NCBI GenBank assembly: GCA_002686955.1
Contig: NYZA01000171.1
Location: 1-44,315, forward strand
Direction: 5' to 3'
Length of the DNA stretch: 44,315 bases
Origin: Gemmatimonadota bacterium
GTDB lineage: Bacteria; GCA-2686955
The position numbers and the translations under genes are program-made. The notes below the pieces were generated by a model, which was given only the letters and a program-made list of their open reading frames with translations, was not told the DNA's origin and did no database searches. The first letter of the stretch is position 1; each line of letters opens with the position of its first letter. Below are positions 15,931-24,601 of the stretch, piece by piece.

Positions 15931-17895
15931 ATGCCGCAATTTCGCGGGCGCGATTCAGGCCTTCTGATTCTCGCCTTCATCCTGATCGCGATCTCACTCC
16001 ACCCCTTCCCCCTCCTCGCCATCCCGGGGTACGAGCTCGGGTTGTTCCTCGCCCCCTGCGCCGCCCTCGGCGCCGCCTGGTACGTCATCCGCCATCGCAG
16101 GCAGGAGGGGCCCCCATCGAGCGTCTTCGTGCTCTTGCGTCCGATCTTGCTCGCTTCTTCTCCTCCCCTCGCCGCGGTGAGCACCGCGTTTCTGGTATCA
16201 GCCTCGCGCGGAGTGATCTGCGAGCCGGTGCGGGAGTCGCTCCTCTGCCTCTCCATGGCCTGCGGAGCCGCGCTCTGGACCGGAGCCCTCGCCGCTTTCG
16301 CCGCCGCGATCGACATCCGGCGCGCCGGGCGGAGCGTCTTCGCGCTCATTCTCGTCTGGGTTCTCTGGGACATCGCCTACCTCTTGCTCCAGCCTCCGGT
16401 CTTCATCTTCAACCCGCTGGTGGGTTACTTCGCGGGACCGATCTACGACGCCCATGTCCCTGTCGACAGCCGGTACCTCTTGGCGCGCACGATCGATCTC
16501 TGCGTCGCGACCTCTTTCATCGCCCTGGCATCCTGGCGCTTCCGCCTGGCGCCGAAATCGGCCGCAATCCTGGTCTCGACGTTCGCGTTGGGTGCCCTCG
16601 CCTCTCGCCCGTGGCTGGGGATCCGACCCGATCGAAGGGGGATCGAGCAGGCGCTCGGATCGTGCATCGAGACACCCCACTTTCGAATCCATTACGACGC
16701 CCGATCGATCTCATCGGAGGAGATCAGGGAGCTCGCGATCGATCACGAGTGGCAACTCTCCAGAATCTCGGCGATGCTCGGCACGGCTCTTCCATCCCGA
16801 AGAATCGGCTCATACATCTACCCCGATGCCGACACCAAGAAACGCTGGATCGGAGCCGGCGGGACCAGCCTCGAGGATCCGATCGCCCACGAGTTCCACA
16901 TCAATGCGGCCCCCTCCCCCCATCCGGTGCTGGCCCACGAGCTCGCGCACGTTCTTTCGACGGCGATCGGTCTGCCCGGCATCGGGATCAGCTTCCGATT
17001 CGGCCTGGTCGAGGGGCTCGCCAGCGCTTTGGGGGACCGACCGCGTGGCCGACTCACACTGCATCAACGCGCCGGCGCGTTGCGTGTGTTCGGGCTCCTG
17101 CCCGAGATCGAGACGATTGCCGGCGCCACGGGTTTCTGGAGCGAGGCCGGACCCCGTGCATACGCCGCCATGGGCAGCTTCGTCCGCTGGCTCCTCGAGA
17201 CCAAAGGGCCCGACCGATTCGCACGGGCATATCGCTGGGGCGACTTCGAATCGGCGTACGGACGGCCGCTCCGCGATCTGATCGAGGAATGGGATCGCTT
17301 CTTGGTGGCGGTGGATCTGAACGAAGAAGATCTGCGATTCGCCGAGCTGATCTTCCAGCGTCCTTCTATCCTCCGCAGGCGTTGCGCGCACGCGGTGGCG
17401 CGCCACGAGCATGCGGCCTCGGCCTTGGTCCGAACCGGTCGATACGAGGCCGCGGCCGAGGAGTGGAAAGAGTCGCTTCGGCTTTCGCCTGGACGAGACG
17501 CACCGCGCCTTGAGCTCGGCCGGTGCCAGCGCAGGGCGGGTGCTCCAGAGGCAAGAAACACCCTCCGACAGCTTGCGGACGACGAGAGCGCGGCTCAGGC
17601 GGTGCGCGATTCGGCCCGCCTCGAACTGGCCCGCCTGCTTCCGAGCGAAACGGGCCATCTGCCCCAGGACAAGCCCCCGCCTGGGGCATCGACCCTCTGG
17701 CGAAGCGTTCTATCAGCACGACGCTTCGACGAAGCCGAGGCAGCGCTGGATCGCGCAGCGATCGCGGCATCCACGGAAGGAGAGAAGCGCCGCATCGAGC
17801 TCGAAAGAGATCGCGTTGACTGGCTTCGCGACGCCACCTCCCGGGCGAGTGATCACTTTGGTCACATCGGTATCAAATGTGACGCACAGAAGTAA
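15931..17895 (+). CDS. Polytopic membrane protein with gluzincin-type metallopeptidase domain and TPR-like tail
   Basis: A 654-aa protein. Residues 1-230 contain about six hydrophobic segments. The soluble part carries HELAH at residues 336-340 (HPVLAHELAHVL), the HExxH zinc motif, followed by FRFGLVEGLASALGD which supplies a plausible third Glu ligand, as in peptidase MA-like families. The last 150 residues (EHAASALVRTGRYEAAAEEW, LRLSPGRDAPRLELGRC) look like TPR-type helical repeats. The ATG at 15931 is preferred to the open frame back to 15817, because the latter overlaps a small gene on the other strand and lacks homology. Zinc-dependent proteolysis at the membrane is inferred; the substrate is unknown. 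Confidence 0.7.
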   Translation: MPQFRGRDSGLLILAFILIAISLHPFPLLAIPGYELGLFLAPCAALGAAWYVIRHRRQEGPPSSVFVLLRPILLASSPPLAAVSTAFLVSASRGVICEPVRESLLCLSMACGAALWTGALAAFAAAIDIRRAGRSVFALILVWVLWDIAYLLLQPPVFIFNPLVGYFAGPIYDAHVPVDSRYLLARTIDLCVATSFIALASWRFRLAPKSAAILVSTFALGALASRPWLGIRPDRRGIEQALGSCIETPHFRIHYDARSISSEEIRELAIDHEWQLSRISAMLGTALPSRRIGSYIYPDADTKKRWIGAGGTSLEDPIAHEFHINAAPSPHPVLAHELAHVLSTAIGLPGIGISFRFGLVEGLASALGDRPRGRLTLHQRAGALRVFGLLPEIETIAGATGFWSEAGPRAYAAMGSFVRWLLETKGPDRFARAYRWGDFESAYGRPLRDLIEEWDRFLVAVDLNEEDLRFAELIFQRPSILRRRCAHAVARHEHAASALVRTGRYEAAAEEWKESLRLSPGRDAPRLELGRCQRRAGAPEARNTLRQLADDESAAQAVRDSARLELARLLPSETGHLPQDKPPPGASTLWRSVLSARRFDEAEAALDRAAIAASTEGEKRRIELERDRVDWLRDATSRASDHFGHIGIKCDAQK

Positions 17896-18120
17896 CGAGC
17901 TCCCCATTTCGTGGAGTCGCGGCAAACGAGCGATGGGCGCTCCATTCGCGCAATCTCCTTGGATTGGTGGGGGTTGGAGAACCCGGTCGATTTTGCCGGG
18001 TCTCGGCACGCTGCTTGCTTCCTCTTCGCTTTCGAAAGCCAAGCAAACCGGCTCCACGGATCGAAGGCCATGGCGGCCCGAGACCACGAGCCTTCCCGCT
18101 CCTGCCGAAAGAGGCCGAAA

Positions 18121-18273
18121 ATGGGACTCGAATACTTCCTTCGCGCCATCAACGCCAACAGCGATCAAGAGATGATCCAGGTGCTCGACGAGTTCGACCG
18201 GAAGATTGAGGTCACACGGGCGATGATCCGCGCGACGGTGGACGAACCATCGCTCGACGCCCGCTACGCCTGA
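18121..18273 (+). CDS. Small soluble protein (50 aa), unknown function
   Basis: It begins MGLEYFLRAINANSDQEMIQ and continues with a charged, largely helical sequence (FDRKIEVTRAMIRATVDE). AGAGG lies 8 nt before the ATG. It is separated by 24 bp from another small ORF (18298) that has its own ribosome site, so the two may form a mini-operon. I do not recognise the family. The upstream gap (17896-18120) has an ACCCGG/CCGGGT hairpin that may end the metallopeptidase transcript. Confidence 0.55.
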   Translation: MGLEYFLRAINANSDQEMIQVLDEFDRKIEVTRAMIRATVDEPSLDARYA

Positions 18274-18297
18274 GGGTTCGCTCGGGAGTGAATCGCC

Positions 18298-18471
18298 ATG
18301 GGCGGTAGAGCCCTCCTGCCCCTCATCGCGGGTCTGGCGTTTCTCTCCTATCTCGGTGCCCAGGAACTCTACAGAAGCGTCACCGGTCATCTTCCTCCGC
18401 CTACCGTCCCGCTCCTTCTCGGCGCCCTTGCCGGCGGTCTGATCGCTCTCTGGCTCGCCCGCCGCGAGTAG
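18298..18471 (+). CDS. Small two-span membrane protein (57 aa), unknown function
   Basis: An ATG ORF reading MGGRALLPLIAGLAFLSYLG and onwards, with two hydrophobic helices (ALLPLIAGLAFLSYLG and VPLLLGALAGGLIALWLA) joined by a short Pro-rich loop and ending in a basic tail. GGGAG lies 9 nt upstream. It follows the 50-aa ORF on the same strand. It is a plausible small membrane peptide of unknown family; expression is unproven. Confidence 0.5.
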   Translation: MGGRALLPLIAGLAFLSYLGAQELYRSVTGHLPPPTVPLLLGALAGGLIALWLARRE

Positions 18472-18489
18472 CCGATCGCGGCGATCCGA

Positions 18490-19500
18490 TCAGACAACGC
18501 AGAGAAAGTCCTCGCCCTCTCGAAAGCCGCGTGCCTCCAAGTCATTCCGCACGACATCTCTCTGGCCTCGCGCGCTCACCGCGGCCAGCAGCCATGCCCC
18601 ACGCAAGGGTTCCATCTCGTCGGGATGGATCACGGGCGCCCCGTGAATCGTTAAGCCGATCTTCCTCGGATTCAGATCGACGAACGCGTCCACCGGCACG
18701 CCGAGTCTCGCCAATCTTCGTGCCAGAGGTTTGCCGACGACACCCGCCCCCACGATCGCCACGCGGCGGCGGTCCTCGGCCACCAGATGTCGGATGTGCT
18801 CTGCCTTCAGATCGAGGAAACGCCCGCGCTCGTACATCGGGTGGGTGCGGGTCAGCCGTTCCGGCCGCTCCCGCCATGCGAGCAGAAAGCAGTCGAGCTT
18901 TCGAAAGCGGTGTCCTCTCCGGTGGAGACGGAGCCACAGATCGTAGTCCTCCGGGAAGGAGCCATGGCGGTAGCCGCCGACATCGATCAGTGCGCGCTTG
19001 CGAGCCAAAACGCTCGGATGAACCACCGGGCATTCCACCAGGATCTCCCGGGCGATCGCGTCCGGGCTCTGCACGGCGTTCGACCACTCTAGGTAGTCCC
19101 GCATGCCCCGCCGTACTCTCCGGTCGGGGAAGGCCCGCACCCGGCTCCCGACAACCGTGAGATCCGGCTCCGTATCGAGAGCCGCAACCTGCCACTCGAT
19201 TCGATTGCGATGGCTCACATCGTCGGCGTCCATCCGGGCGATGAGAGCGCCTCGCGCTTCGGCCAGGGCGTTGTTGAGCGCGGCCACGATCCCCCTGGGT
19301 CCCTGGCGCAGCACGCGCACCCTCGGGTCGGCGGCGGCATGCCGATCGAGTATTCTGGCGCTTCCATCCCGTGAACCGTCGTCGATACAGAGGATCTCGA
19401 GGTCTGAGAAGCTCTGTCGACGGATCGATGCGAGCGCGCTCGAAACGAATTGCTCGCAGTCCCGTACTGGGAGAAGAACCGAGACGCGGGGGGCACTCAT
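18490..19500 (-). CDS. Family 2 glycosyltransferase fused to a C-terminal Rossmann-like domain
   Basis: A 336-aa protein. Residues 1-230 form a GT-A fold glycosyltransferase: SVLLPVRDCEQF, ILCIDDGSRDGS, and the metal-binding ARMDADD. WRERPERLTRTHP is the late GT2 block. Residues about 245-336 read RRVAIVGAGVVGKPLARRL, a GxGxxG dinucleotide-binding signature, then VDAFVDLNPRKIG and a conserved-looking end, so a sugar-nucleotide-modifying or regulatory domain appears fused. The ATG at 19500 is where homology begins; the open frame to 19578 is not homologous. It probably adds sugars to a cell-surface polymer. No other glycan gene is adjacent. Confidence 0.85.
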   Translation of the reverse strand: MSAPRVSVLLPVRDCEQFVSSALASIRRQSFSDLEILCIDDGSRDGSARILDRHAAADPRVRVLRQGPRGIVAALNNALAEARGALIARMDADDVSHRNRIEWQVAALDTEPDLTVVGSRVRAFPDRRVRRGMRDYLEWSNAVQSPDAIAREILVECPVVHPSVLARKRALIDVGGYRHGSFPEDYDLWLRLHRRGHRFRKLDCFLLAWRERPERLTRTHPMYERGRFLDLKAEHIRHLVAEDRRRVAIVGAGVVGKPLARRLARLGVPVDAFVDLNPRKIGLTIHGAPVIHPDEMEPLRGAWLLAAVSARGQRDVVRNDLEARGFREGEDFLCVV

Positions 19501-19911
19501 CGGTGAGCCGCCTTGTGTGGTTTCCTCGCTTCGCCGGTCCGCCCTACCGTCACCGCCGACCCACCGGACGCGGAGCATCGCGCCCGGTGGAGCGGAGGGA
19601 CTCGCCCCGACGTTGGCACCCGCCGGGGGACCTCACGAGCGACGCGGGCGACGAGAGCCGGAGAGTGATGGGTGGAGCAAGGGGGCGAGGGGAAGACGCC
19701 ACCGGCATAGGCCGAAGCTCGCTCATCTGATGGTCTCTCGCATCCGCGGCTCCTTCCATCTCGTAGGAATCGACGGGGACGGCTCGGCGTGCCACCCGCC
19801 GGATTCCGATTCCAACGCGATCTCGGGAGTCGCTCGTGACGCAAGAGAAGAATGAGCGAAGAAAAGACGAAAGTCAACGAAAAAGCGAAAGAAAAGCGAA
19901 AGCTGGCCGGC
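19501..19911. other. Intergenic stretch between trxB and the glycosyltransferase
   Basis: Open frames here have no recognisable content. On the minus strand the first 70 bases after the trxB stop are pyrimidine-rich (repeated TTTCGCTTTT-like tracts, 19836-19905), which might aid transcription termination, but there is no stem. Nothing else was seen. Confidence 0.5.
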
Positions 19912-20847
19912 TCACTCGTGTTCCGAGAGGAAACGTTCAGCGTCGATCGCCGCCATGCACCCCGATCCGGCGGCGGATATCGCCTGACGGTAACGGGCAT
20001 CCGCGACATCGCCCGCCGCGAAAACGCCTTCGACGCTGGTGTGCGTCGTGTGTGGAGCGGTCGAAAGGTAGCCGACTTCATCCATCTCCAACGCCGCTTC
20101 GAAAAGCGCGGTATTCGGCTTGTGGCCGATGGCGATGAAGATGCCGTCGACCGCGAGCTCGGAGACCGCGCCGCTTTTCACGTTCTTGACCGCAATCGCC
20201 CGCACCCCTCCCTCGCCGGCATCGCCCAGGATGTCTTCGACCACCGAATCCCAACACCAAGCGATCTTCTCGCTCGCCATCGCCTTCTGTTGCATGATTT
20301 GCGACGCTCGAAGCGCGTCGCGCCGGTGGATGACCGTGACCTTGCTGGCGTATCGGGTCAGGAAGAGAGCCTCTTCCATCGCCGTATCGCCGCCCCCCAC
20401 GATCGCCACCTCTTTCTCGCGGTAAAAGAACCCGTCGCAGGTGGCGCAGGCGGAGACGCCCATCCCCATAAGCTTCTGCTCGTTCTCGATTCCGAGCAGC
20501 ATCGCCGATGCGCCCGTAGCGATGATCAAGGTCTTTGCGAGAATCTCTTCGTCCTCAGCCTCGATCTTGAAGGGACGCGAGCCGAGATCGACGCGGGTGA
20601 CGTCTCGGGAGCGGATCTCGGTACCGAAGCGGCTCGATTGCTGCTCGAAAAGCTGCATAAGCTCCGGTCCCATGACACCGTCCGGGAATCCGGGGTAGTT
20701 CTCTACATCGGTGGTAATCGTGAGCTGGCCGCCGGGTTGAGAACCCGCGTAGAGCAGTGGCTCGAGATTGGCGCGGGCCGCGTACAGGGCGGCGGTGTGC
20801 CCGGCGGGGCCGGAACCGATTATCACGACGTTTCTTGACTCGCTCAT
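19912..20847 (-). CDS. trxB: Thioredoxin-disulfide reductase
   Basis: A 311-aa low-molecular-weight thioredoxin reductase. The FAD site is VVIIGSGPAGHTAALYAARA, the redox centre is CATCDGFF, the NADPH site is VAIVGGGDTAMEEAL, and the second FAD motif is GVFAAGDVAD. Length and motif order are those of the bacterial family. It transfers electrons from NADPH to thioredoxin, and could support the Bcp at 14816. The ATG at 20847 is the homology start; the open frame to 20958 overlaps the upstream gene. It follows the CysQ-like gene by 10 bp, so it is probably in the operon that starts with the purine genes or within it. Confidence 0.93.
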   Translation of the reverse strand: MSESRNVVIIGSGPAGHTAALYAARANLEPLLYAGSQPGGQLTITTDVENYPGFPDGVMGPELMQLFEQQSSRFGTEIRSRDVTRVDLGSRPFKIEAEDEEILAKTLIIATGASAMLLGIENEQKLMGMGVSACATCDGFFYREKEVAIVGGGDTAMEEALFLTRYASKVTVIHRRDALRASQIMQQKAMASEKIAWCWDSVVEDILGDAGEGGVRAIAVKNVKSGAVSELAVDGIFIAIGHKPNTALFEAALEMDEVGYLSTAPHTTHTSVEGVFAAGDVADARYRQAISAAGSGCMAAIDAERFLSEHE

Positions 20848-20857
20848 GTCGGTCTTT

Positions 20858-21697
20858 CTATTCCTCGTCTTCGTCATCGTAGTCGTCCAGCTCGCCACGA
20901 ATCGCGCGAGCCGCGGCATCGACGACCTCTTCATGTACTTGGCCGTTGCTGGCCACAATGCCTCGATGGTGGAGCAGGCGCCCGCGGTCGTAGCGGAGCG
21001 CCGCGCCGTAACAATCGGTCATCTGACCTCCGGCCTCGACCAGAATCACCTCGGGGGCGCAGGTATCCCACACCTTGGTGTGACCGGAGGGGTGCACGTA
21101 TACATCACAGCGTCGCTCGGCGATCAGACCGATCTTGATGCCCACCGAGCCCGAGAGGATCCATTCTCCGATTCCTAGAAGGTACCGCGCATCATCGACG
21201 CGCGTATCTCGATGCGAACGCGAGGCGACCAGGACCATCGCGTCGGTCGTCGAGACTTCCGATACCGAGAGAGGGGAGCGCTCACCTTGCCTCTCGACCT
21301 CGGCGCCCTCTCCTCGAGCCGCGCGGTGAAGCAGATCGGTGGTCGGCTGATAGATGGCGCCGGCCACTGGCTCTCCCCCGACCACCAGGCCGATCAAAAC
21401 GCTGAACTCGCCGTTGCGGGCGGCGAATTCCCGGATGCCGTCCAGGGGGTCGACCATCCAGATCCGCCCGGATTCAGAGGGGTCCGAGGGCGCCGCCTGC
21501 CCCTTCAGGAGCAACGCATCTTCCGGAAAGTCCTTCCGGAGCCCCGCCGCGATGATCTCTCTCGCTACGTCGAGAGCTGCCTCGCCGGAGCCCGGATCAC
21601 CGTCCCGGTCGACCGCCATCTGGTAGTGCTCACCGAGAGCGCGTCCCGCCTCTCGGGCGAGCTCACATGCCCGTTCCAACTCGACGCTGAAGCTCAC
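20858..21697 (-). CDS. Inositol monophosphatase/CysQ-family phosphatase with a missing metal-binding Glu
   Basis: A 279-aa protein of the FIG superfamily. The motif DPLDGIREF and the C-terminal WDTCAPEVILVEAGG correspond to the DPxDGT and WDxAA metal sites of CysQ-like 3'(2'),5'-bisphosphate nucleotidases. However, where family members have GEE or SEE after the FPxD block, this protein has FPEDALLLKGQ: the metal-binding Glu is not there. Residues E64-D65 region aside, the other ligands are present. It may be altered in activity or use another residue. The start at 21697 overlaps the upstream stop by four bases (ATGA). It acts probably on PAP or a small sugar phosphate; substrate uncertain. 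Confidence 0.75.
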   Translation of the reverse strand: MSFSVELERACELAREAGRALGEHYQMAVDRDGDPGSGEAALDVAREIIAAGLRKDFPEDALLLKGQAAPSDPSESGRIWMVDPLDGIREFAARNGEFSVLIGLVVGGEPVAGAIYQPTTDLLHRAARGEGAEVERQGERSPLSVSEVSTTDAMVLVASRSHRDTRVDDARYLLGIGEWILSGSVGIKIGLIAERRCDVYVHPSGHTKVWDTCAPEVILVEAGGQMTDCYGAALRYDRGRLLHHRGIVASNGQVHEEVVDAAARAIRGELDDYDDEDEE

Positions 21698-22167
21698 GCC
21701 TCGCTCCTACTCCGTTTCTGTTCATCGGTTTCCCGCGCCCGCCGTGCCTGAACCCGCTGGGCAACGAGATGCTCGAAGGGCTCCAGCTGAGCGATACCCG
21801 GCAAACCCCGGTACTCGGTCTCGCAGTTGTAGCAGATGCCGACCCAAGGCACCAGAAGGTAGACGACGCCGTCGATCGCCGCGCCGATGAAGAGGCTGAT
21901 GTAGGGGGGCGAAGTGAATGGGGCGAAGGCGATCGCCACGAGCACGACCCCGATCCCGAAAACGCGATTGAAGCTCTTCTGTTTGAAGAAGCGATCTTGC
22001 CCGCAAAGTGCGCAACGGTCGAACGAGCCCTCGTCGCGCATCGAAGGCGAAACCTCGACCGGCGCGACGTGCCCACATCGCGGGCAGGTCGAATCGCGGG
22101 TCTCGAGCGCTTCGGTGTCGAGTCTGGCCGATTTGCGGCAGGCTGGGCAGTAGAGCCCGATCTCCAT
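21694..22167 (-). CDS. Zinc-ribbon membrane protein, unknown function
   Basis: A 157-aa protein with three paired-Cys motifs: CPACRK...CPRCGH near the N-terminus, CALCGQ near residue 53, and CYNCET near residue 115. Two membrane segments (GIGVVLVAIAFAPF and ISLFIGAAIDGVVYLLVPWV) lie between the second and third. The basic C-terminal tail (QRVQARRARETDEQKRSRSEA-like) is cytoplasmic. The ATG at 22167 has GAGAGG upstream and starts the zinc ribbon. Its stop overlaps the CysQ-like gene start (ATGA). I do not recognise a named family; zinc binding is inferred from the Cys spacing. Confidence 0.72.
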   Translation of the reverse strand: MEIGLYCPACRKSARLDTEALETRDSTCPRCGHVAPVEVSPSMRDEGSFDRCALCGQDRFFKQKSFNRVFGIGVVLVAIAFAPFTSPPYISLFIGAAIDGVVYLLVPWVGICYNCETEYRGLPGIAQLEPFEHLVAQRVQARRARETDEQKRSRSEA

Positions 22168-22174
22168 GACCCTC

Positions 22175-23011
22175 TCAGATGGGAATTCCGGTCCTTTGGA
22201 GTACATATCCGGCCATCAACTCGCCCGCGACAAGGAAGACGAACACGAAATAGAGGATTCCGGTCGCCGACTGGGTCGATCGGATGCGAACGGTGCCGCG
22301 CACCAGAAGCATCGCTCCGGCGGGCAGGGCGATCCCGAGCAGGACCCGGCCGAGGATGAAGGGGCTGATGCCGGCGAGGTGTGTGGGCCAGTCGGCAGCG
22401 TTCGGGTCGAAGTGGCTCCACCACCACGAGAGCGCCGCGACCGCCACGATTCCGCGAAGCACGATCCAGGCGAGAAGACCGTCTGCGAGACGGCGCAGGG
22501 GATCGATCGGCAGCGCTTCGCCGACGAGATACCAGTGACCGCAGATCATCGCGGTCGATCCGAAGCCCAGAAGCAGCGAGGCGCTCAGCGCGGAGATCGG
22601 ATGCAGCCAGAGCCCGATCGAGGGGAGAGGGACGGGACCGTGGTGGGCAAATGTGTCGATGAAGACCGATACGAGCCCCGCCGCCGCCGCCGCTCCGATC
22701 CACAGATGCCGCTGAATCGGAGCGCCGAGCGCGACGATTAGAGCGATGGCTCCGGCGAAGGCGAGAAGAGGGGGGGACAGAAGGGCGGGCTCGAATCCGC
22801 GTGCTTGCTCCGGGAAGGCCGCGCGAGCCGCGGGGTCCGCGCCGAGAGACAAAGCGGCCAGCGTCGCGGTGAGCGTCGCGAGCAGACGGTCGAATCCGCG
22901 ACCGAGCTCGGTTCCCTTGACTGCCCAAAGTGTCGTGACGAGGCCGACGGCCGTGTGCGAGCCGAGCAGAAAAAGGGTCCTGGCGATGACGGCATTTTCG
23001 GTGGGAATCAT
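22175..23011 (-). CDS. Polytopic membrane protein, unknown function
   Basis: A 278-aa protein with about eight hydrophobic helices distributed over its whole length (for example SHTAVGLVTTLWAVKG, LLAFAGAIALIVALG, LLAWIVLRGIVAVAAL and GILYFVFVFLVAGELMAG). Histidines sit at the ends of several helices (FIDTFAHHGP, LWLHPISAL, ICGHWYLV), which could bind a metal or heme; that is speculation. It lies 12 bp after guaA and 7 bp before the zinc-ribbon gene, all minus strand, so it is part of the same transcript. I do not recognise the family. Confidence 0.7.
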   Translation of the reverse strand: MIPTENAVIARTLFLLGSHTAVGLVTTLWAVKGTELGRGFDRLLATLTATLAALSLGADPAARAAFPEQARGFEPALLSPPLLAFAGAIALIVALGAPIQRHLWIGAAAAAGLVSVFIDTFAHHGPVPLPSIGLWLHPISALSASLLLGFGSTAMICGHWYLVGEALPIDPLRRLADGLLAWIVLRGIVAVAALSWWWSHFDPNAADWPTHLAGISPFILGRVLLGIALPAGAMLLVRGTVRIRSTQSATGILYFVFVFLVAGELMAGYVLQRTGIPI

Positions 23012-23023
23012 CGGGCGTCGATC

Positions 23024-24568
23024 TCATTCCCATTCGATGGTGGACGGCGGCTTCGACGAGATGTCGTAGACCACTCGATTGACTCCGCGCACCTCATTGA
23101 TGATCCGCGCCGAGATTCGCGCCAGAAGATCGTAGGGCAGCCGGGTCCAGTCCGCGGTCATGGCGTCGGACGAGTCGACCGAGCGCACGGCGATCACGTT
23201 TTCGTATGTGCGCTCGTCCCCCATCACGCCGACGGTCTGAACCGGTAGGAGGACCGCGAACGACTGCCAAATCCCCCGATAGAGCCCCGCGCGCTTGATC
23301 TCGTCGACCACGATATGGTCCGCGTCACGCAGGATATCGAGACGTCGCCGCGTGACGGCTCCCAGAATCCGCACCGCCAGACCCGGCCCGGGGAAAGGTT
23401 GACGCCAGATCAAGCTCTCGTCGAGATCGAGCTCGGAGCCCAACGCGCGAACTTCGTCCTTGAAGAGCTCGCGCAGAGGCTCCACTAGCTCGAGTTTCAT
23501 CCGCTCCGGCAGTCCACCGACATTGTGGTGGCTCTTGATCGTCGCCGACGGGCCCTTGAACGACACAGATTCGATCACGTCGGGGTAGAGAGTTCCCTGC
23601 GCCAGATACCGAAAACCCCCGAGGCGGGCCGACTCCGCTTCGAACACTTCGATGAAGGTCGCTCCGATGATCTTCCGCTTTCGCTCGGGGTCGACGACGC
23701 CATCGAGAGCACCCAGGAATCGATCCGATGCGTCGACGCTCACTAGGTTCAGGCCCATTCGCTCCTTGTAGCGCTCCCTGACCTGTTCGGCTTCATTCAG
23801 GCGTAGCAGACCATTGTCGACGAAGACGCAAACAAGGCGATCGCCGATGGCCCGATCGAGCAAGGCGGCGGTCACGGTAGAGTCGACCCCCCCCGAGAGG
23901 GCTAGAAGCACCCGATCGTCTCTTCCAATTCGCTCGGCGAGCGCTTCGACCTGTCGCTGCGCATAGGCTCCCATCGTCCATGTGGGAGCACAATTGGCGA
24001 CATCGTGAACAAAATGCGCCAGCATTTCGATGCCGCGTGGAGTGTGGTTGACTTCGGGATGAAACTGTACGCCGAAGAAGGCACGGTCGGGGTCTTCCAT
24101 CGCCGCGATTGGAGAGGAGTCGTTCCACGCTACCGCGAGAAATCCCGGCGGCGCCTGGTCCACCCGGTCGCCATGGCTCATCCATACTTCGATCTCTTCA
24201 CCCATATCTGCGAAGAGTGATGTTTTAGGATCGACAAATAGTGATGCTGGTCCAAACTCCCGATTCGAGGCGGGCGCAACCTCTCCGCCGAGCATCCGTC
24301 CCATGACTTGGAGCCCGTAACAGATTCCCAAGATCGGCAGCCCCAGTTCGAAGATGTCTCGATCCGGCATGGGACTTCTCTCCGCCAACACGCTCGCAGG
24401 TCCGCCCGAGAGGATCAGCGCCGCGGGTGCGCGGGCACGGATCTCGGCGGCAGAAGTGTCGTAGCGTACGAGCTCGCTGCGAACGTGCAGCTCCCGCACC
24501 CGGCGCGCGATCAATTGACTGTACTGCGCACCGAAATCGAGTATGAGGACGGTCTTGTGATTTGTCAT
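23024..24568 (-). CDS. guaA: GMP synthase (glutamine-hydrolysing)
   Basis: A 514-aa GMP synthase, the usual length. The glutamine amidotransferase domain has [18 protein letters not shown], the nucleophile in LGICYGLQ, and FHPEVNHT. The synthetase domain has the PP-loop LSGGVDSTV. The C-terminal dimerisation domain ([16 protein letters not shown]) is complete. It converts XMP to GMP using glutamine and ATP, the last step of GMP synthesis. It lies 33 bp downstream of purH in the same direction, an operon that joins the two branches of purine biosynthesis. Confidence 0.97.
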   Translation of the reverse strand: MTNHKTVLILDFGAQYSQLIARRVRELHVRSELVRYDTSAAEIRARAPAALILSGGPASVLAERSPMPDRDIFELGLPILGICYGLQVMGRMLGGEVAPASNREFGPASLFVDPKTSLFADMGEEIEVWMSHGDRVDQAPPGFLAVAWNDSSPIAAMEDPDRAFFGVQFHPEVNHTPRGIEMLAHFVHDVANCAPTWTMGAYAQRQVEALAERIGRDDRVLLALSGGVDSTVTAALLDRAIGDRLVCVFVDNGLLRLNEAEQVRERYKERMGLNLVSVDASDRFLGALDGVVDPERKRKIIGATFIEVFEAESARLGGFRYLAQGTLYPDVIESVSFKGPSATIKSHHNVGGLPERMKLELVEPLRELFKDEVRALGSELDLDESLIWRQPFPGPGLAVRILGAVTRRRLDILRDADHIVVDEIKRAGLYRGIWQSFAVLLPVQTVGVMGDERTYENVIAVRSVDSSDAMTADWTRLPYDLLARISARIINEVRGVNRVVYDISSKPPSTIEWE

Positions 24569-24601
24569 CGTCGTATCGAGGCTCGCTTCGGTGGTGATCG
24601 C

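Noticed and set aside
19852-20838. A 328-codon plus-strand open frame opposite trxB
   Set aside because: It lies antisense to a clear thioredoxin reductase and its translation has no recognisable features; a GC-rich shadow frame.
21663-23033. A 456-codon minus-strand frame spanning two annotated genes
   Set aside because: Its Arg/Ser-rich translation lacks the hydrophobic pattern of the two membrane proteins encoded in the other frames.
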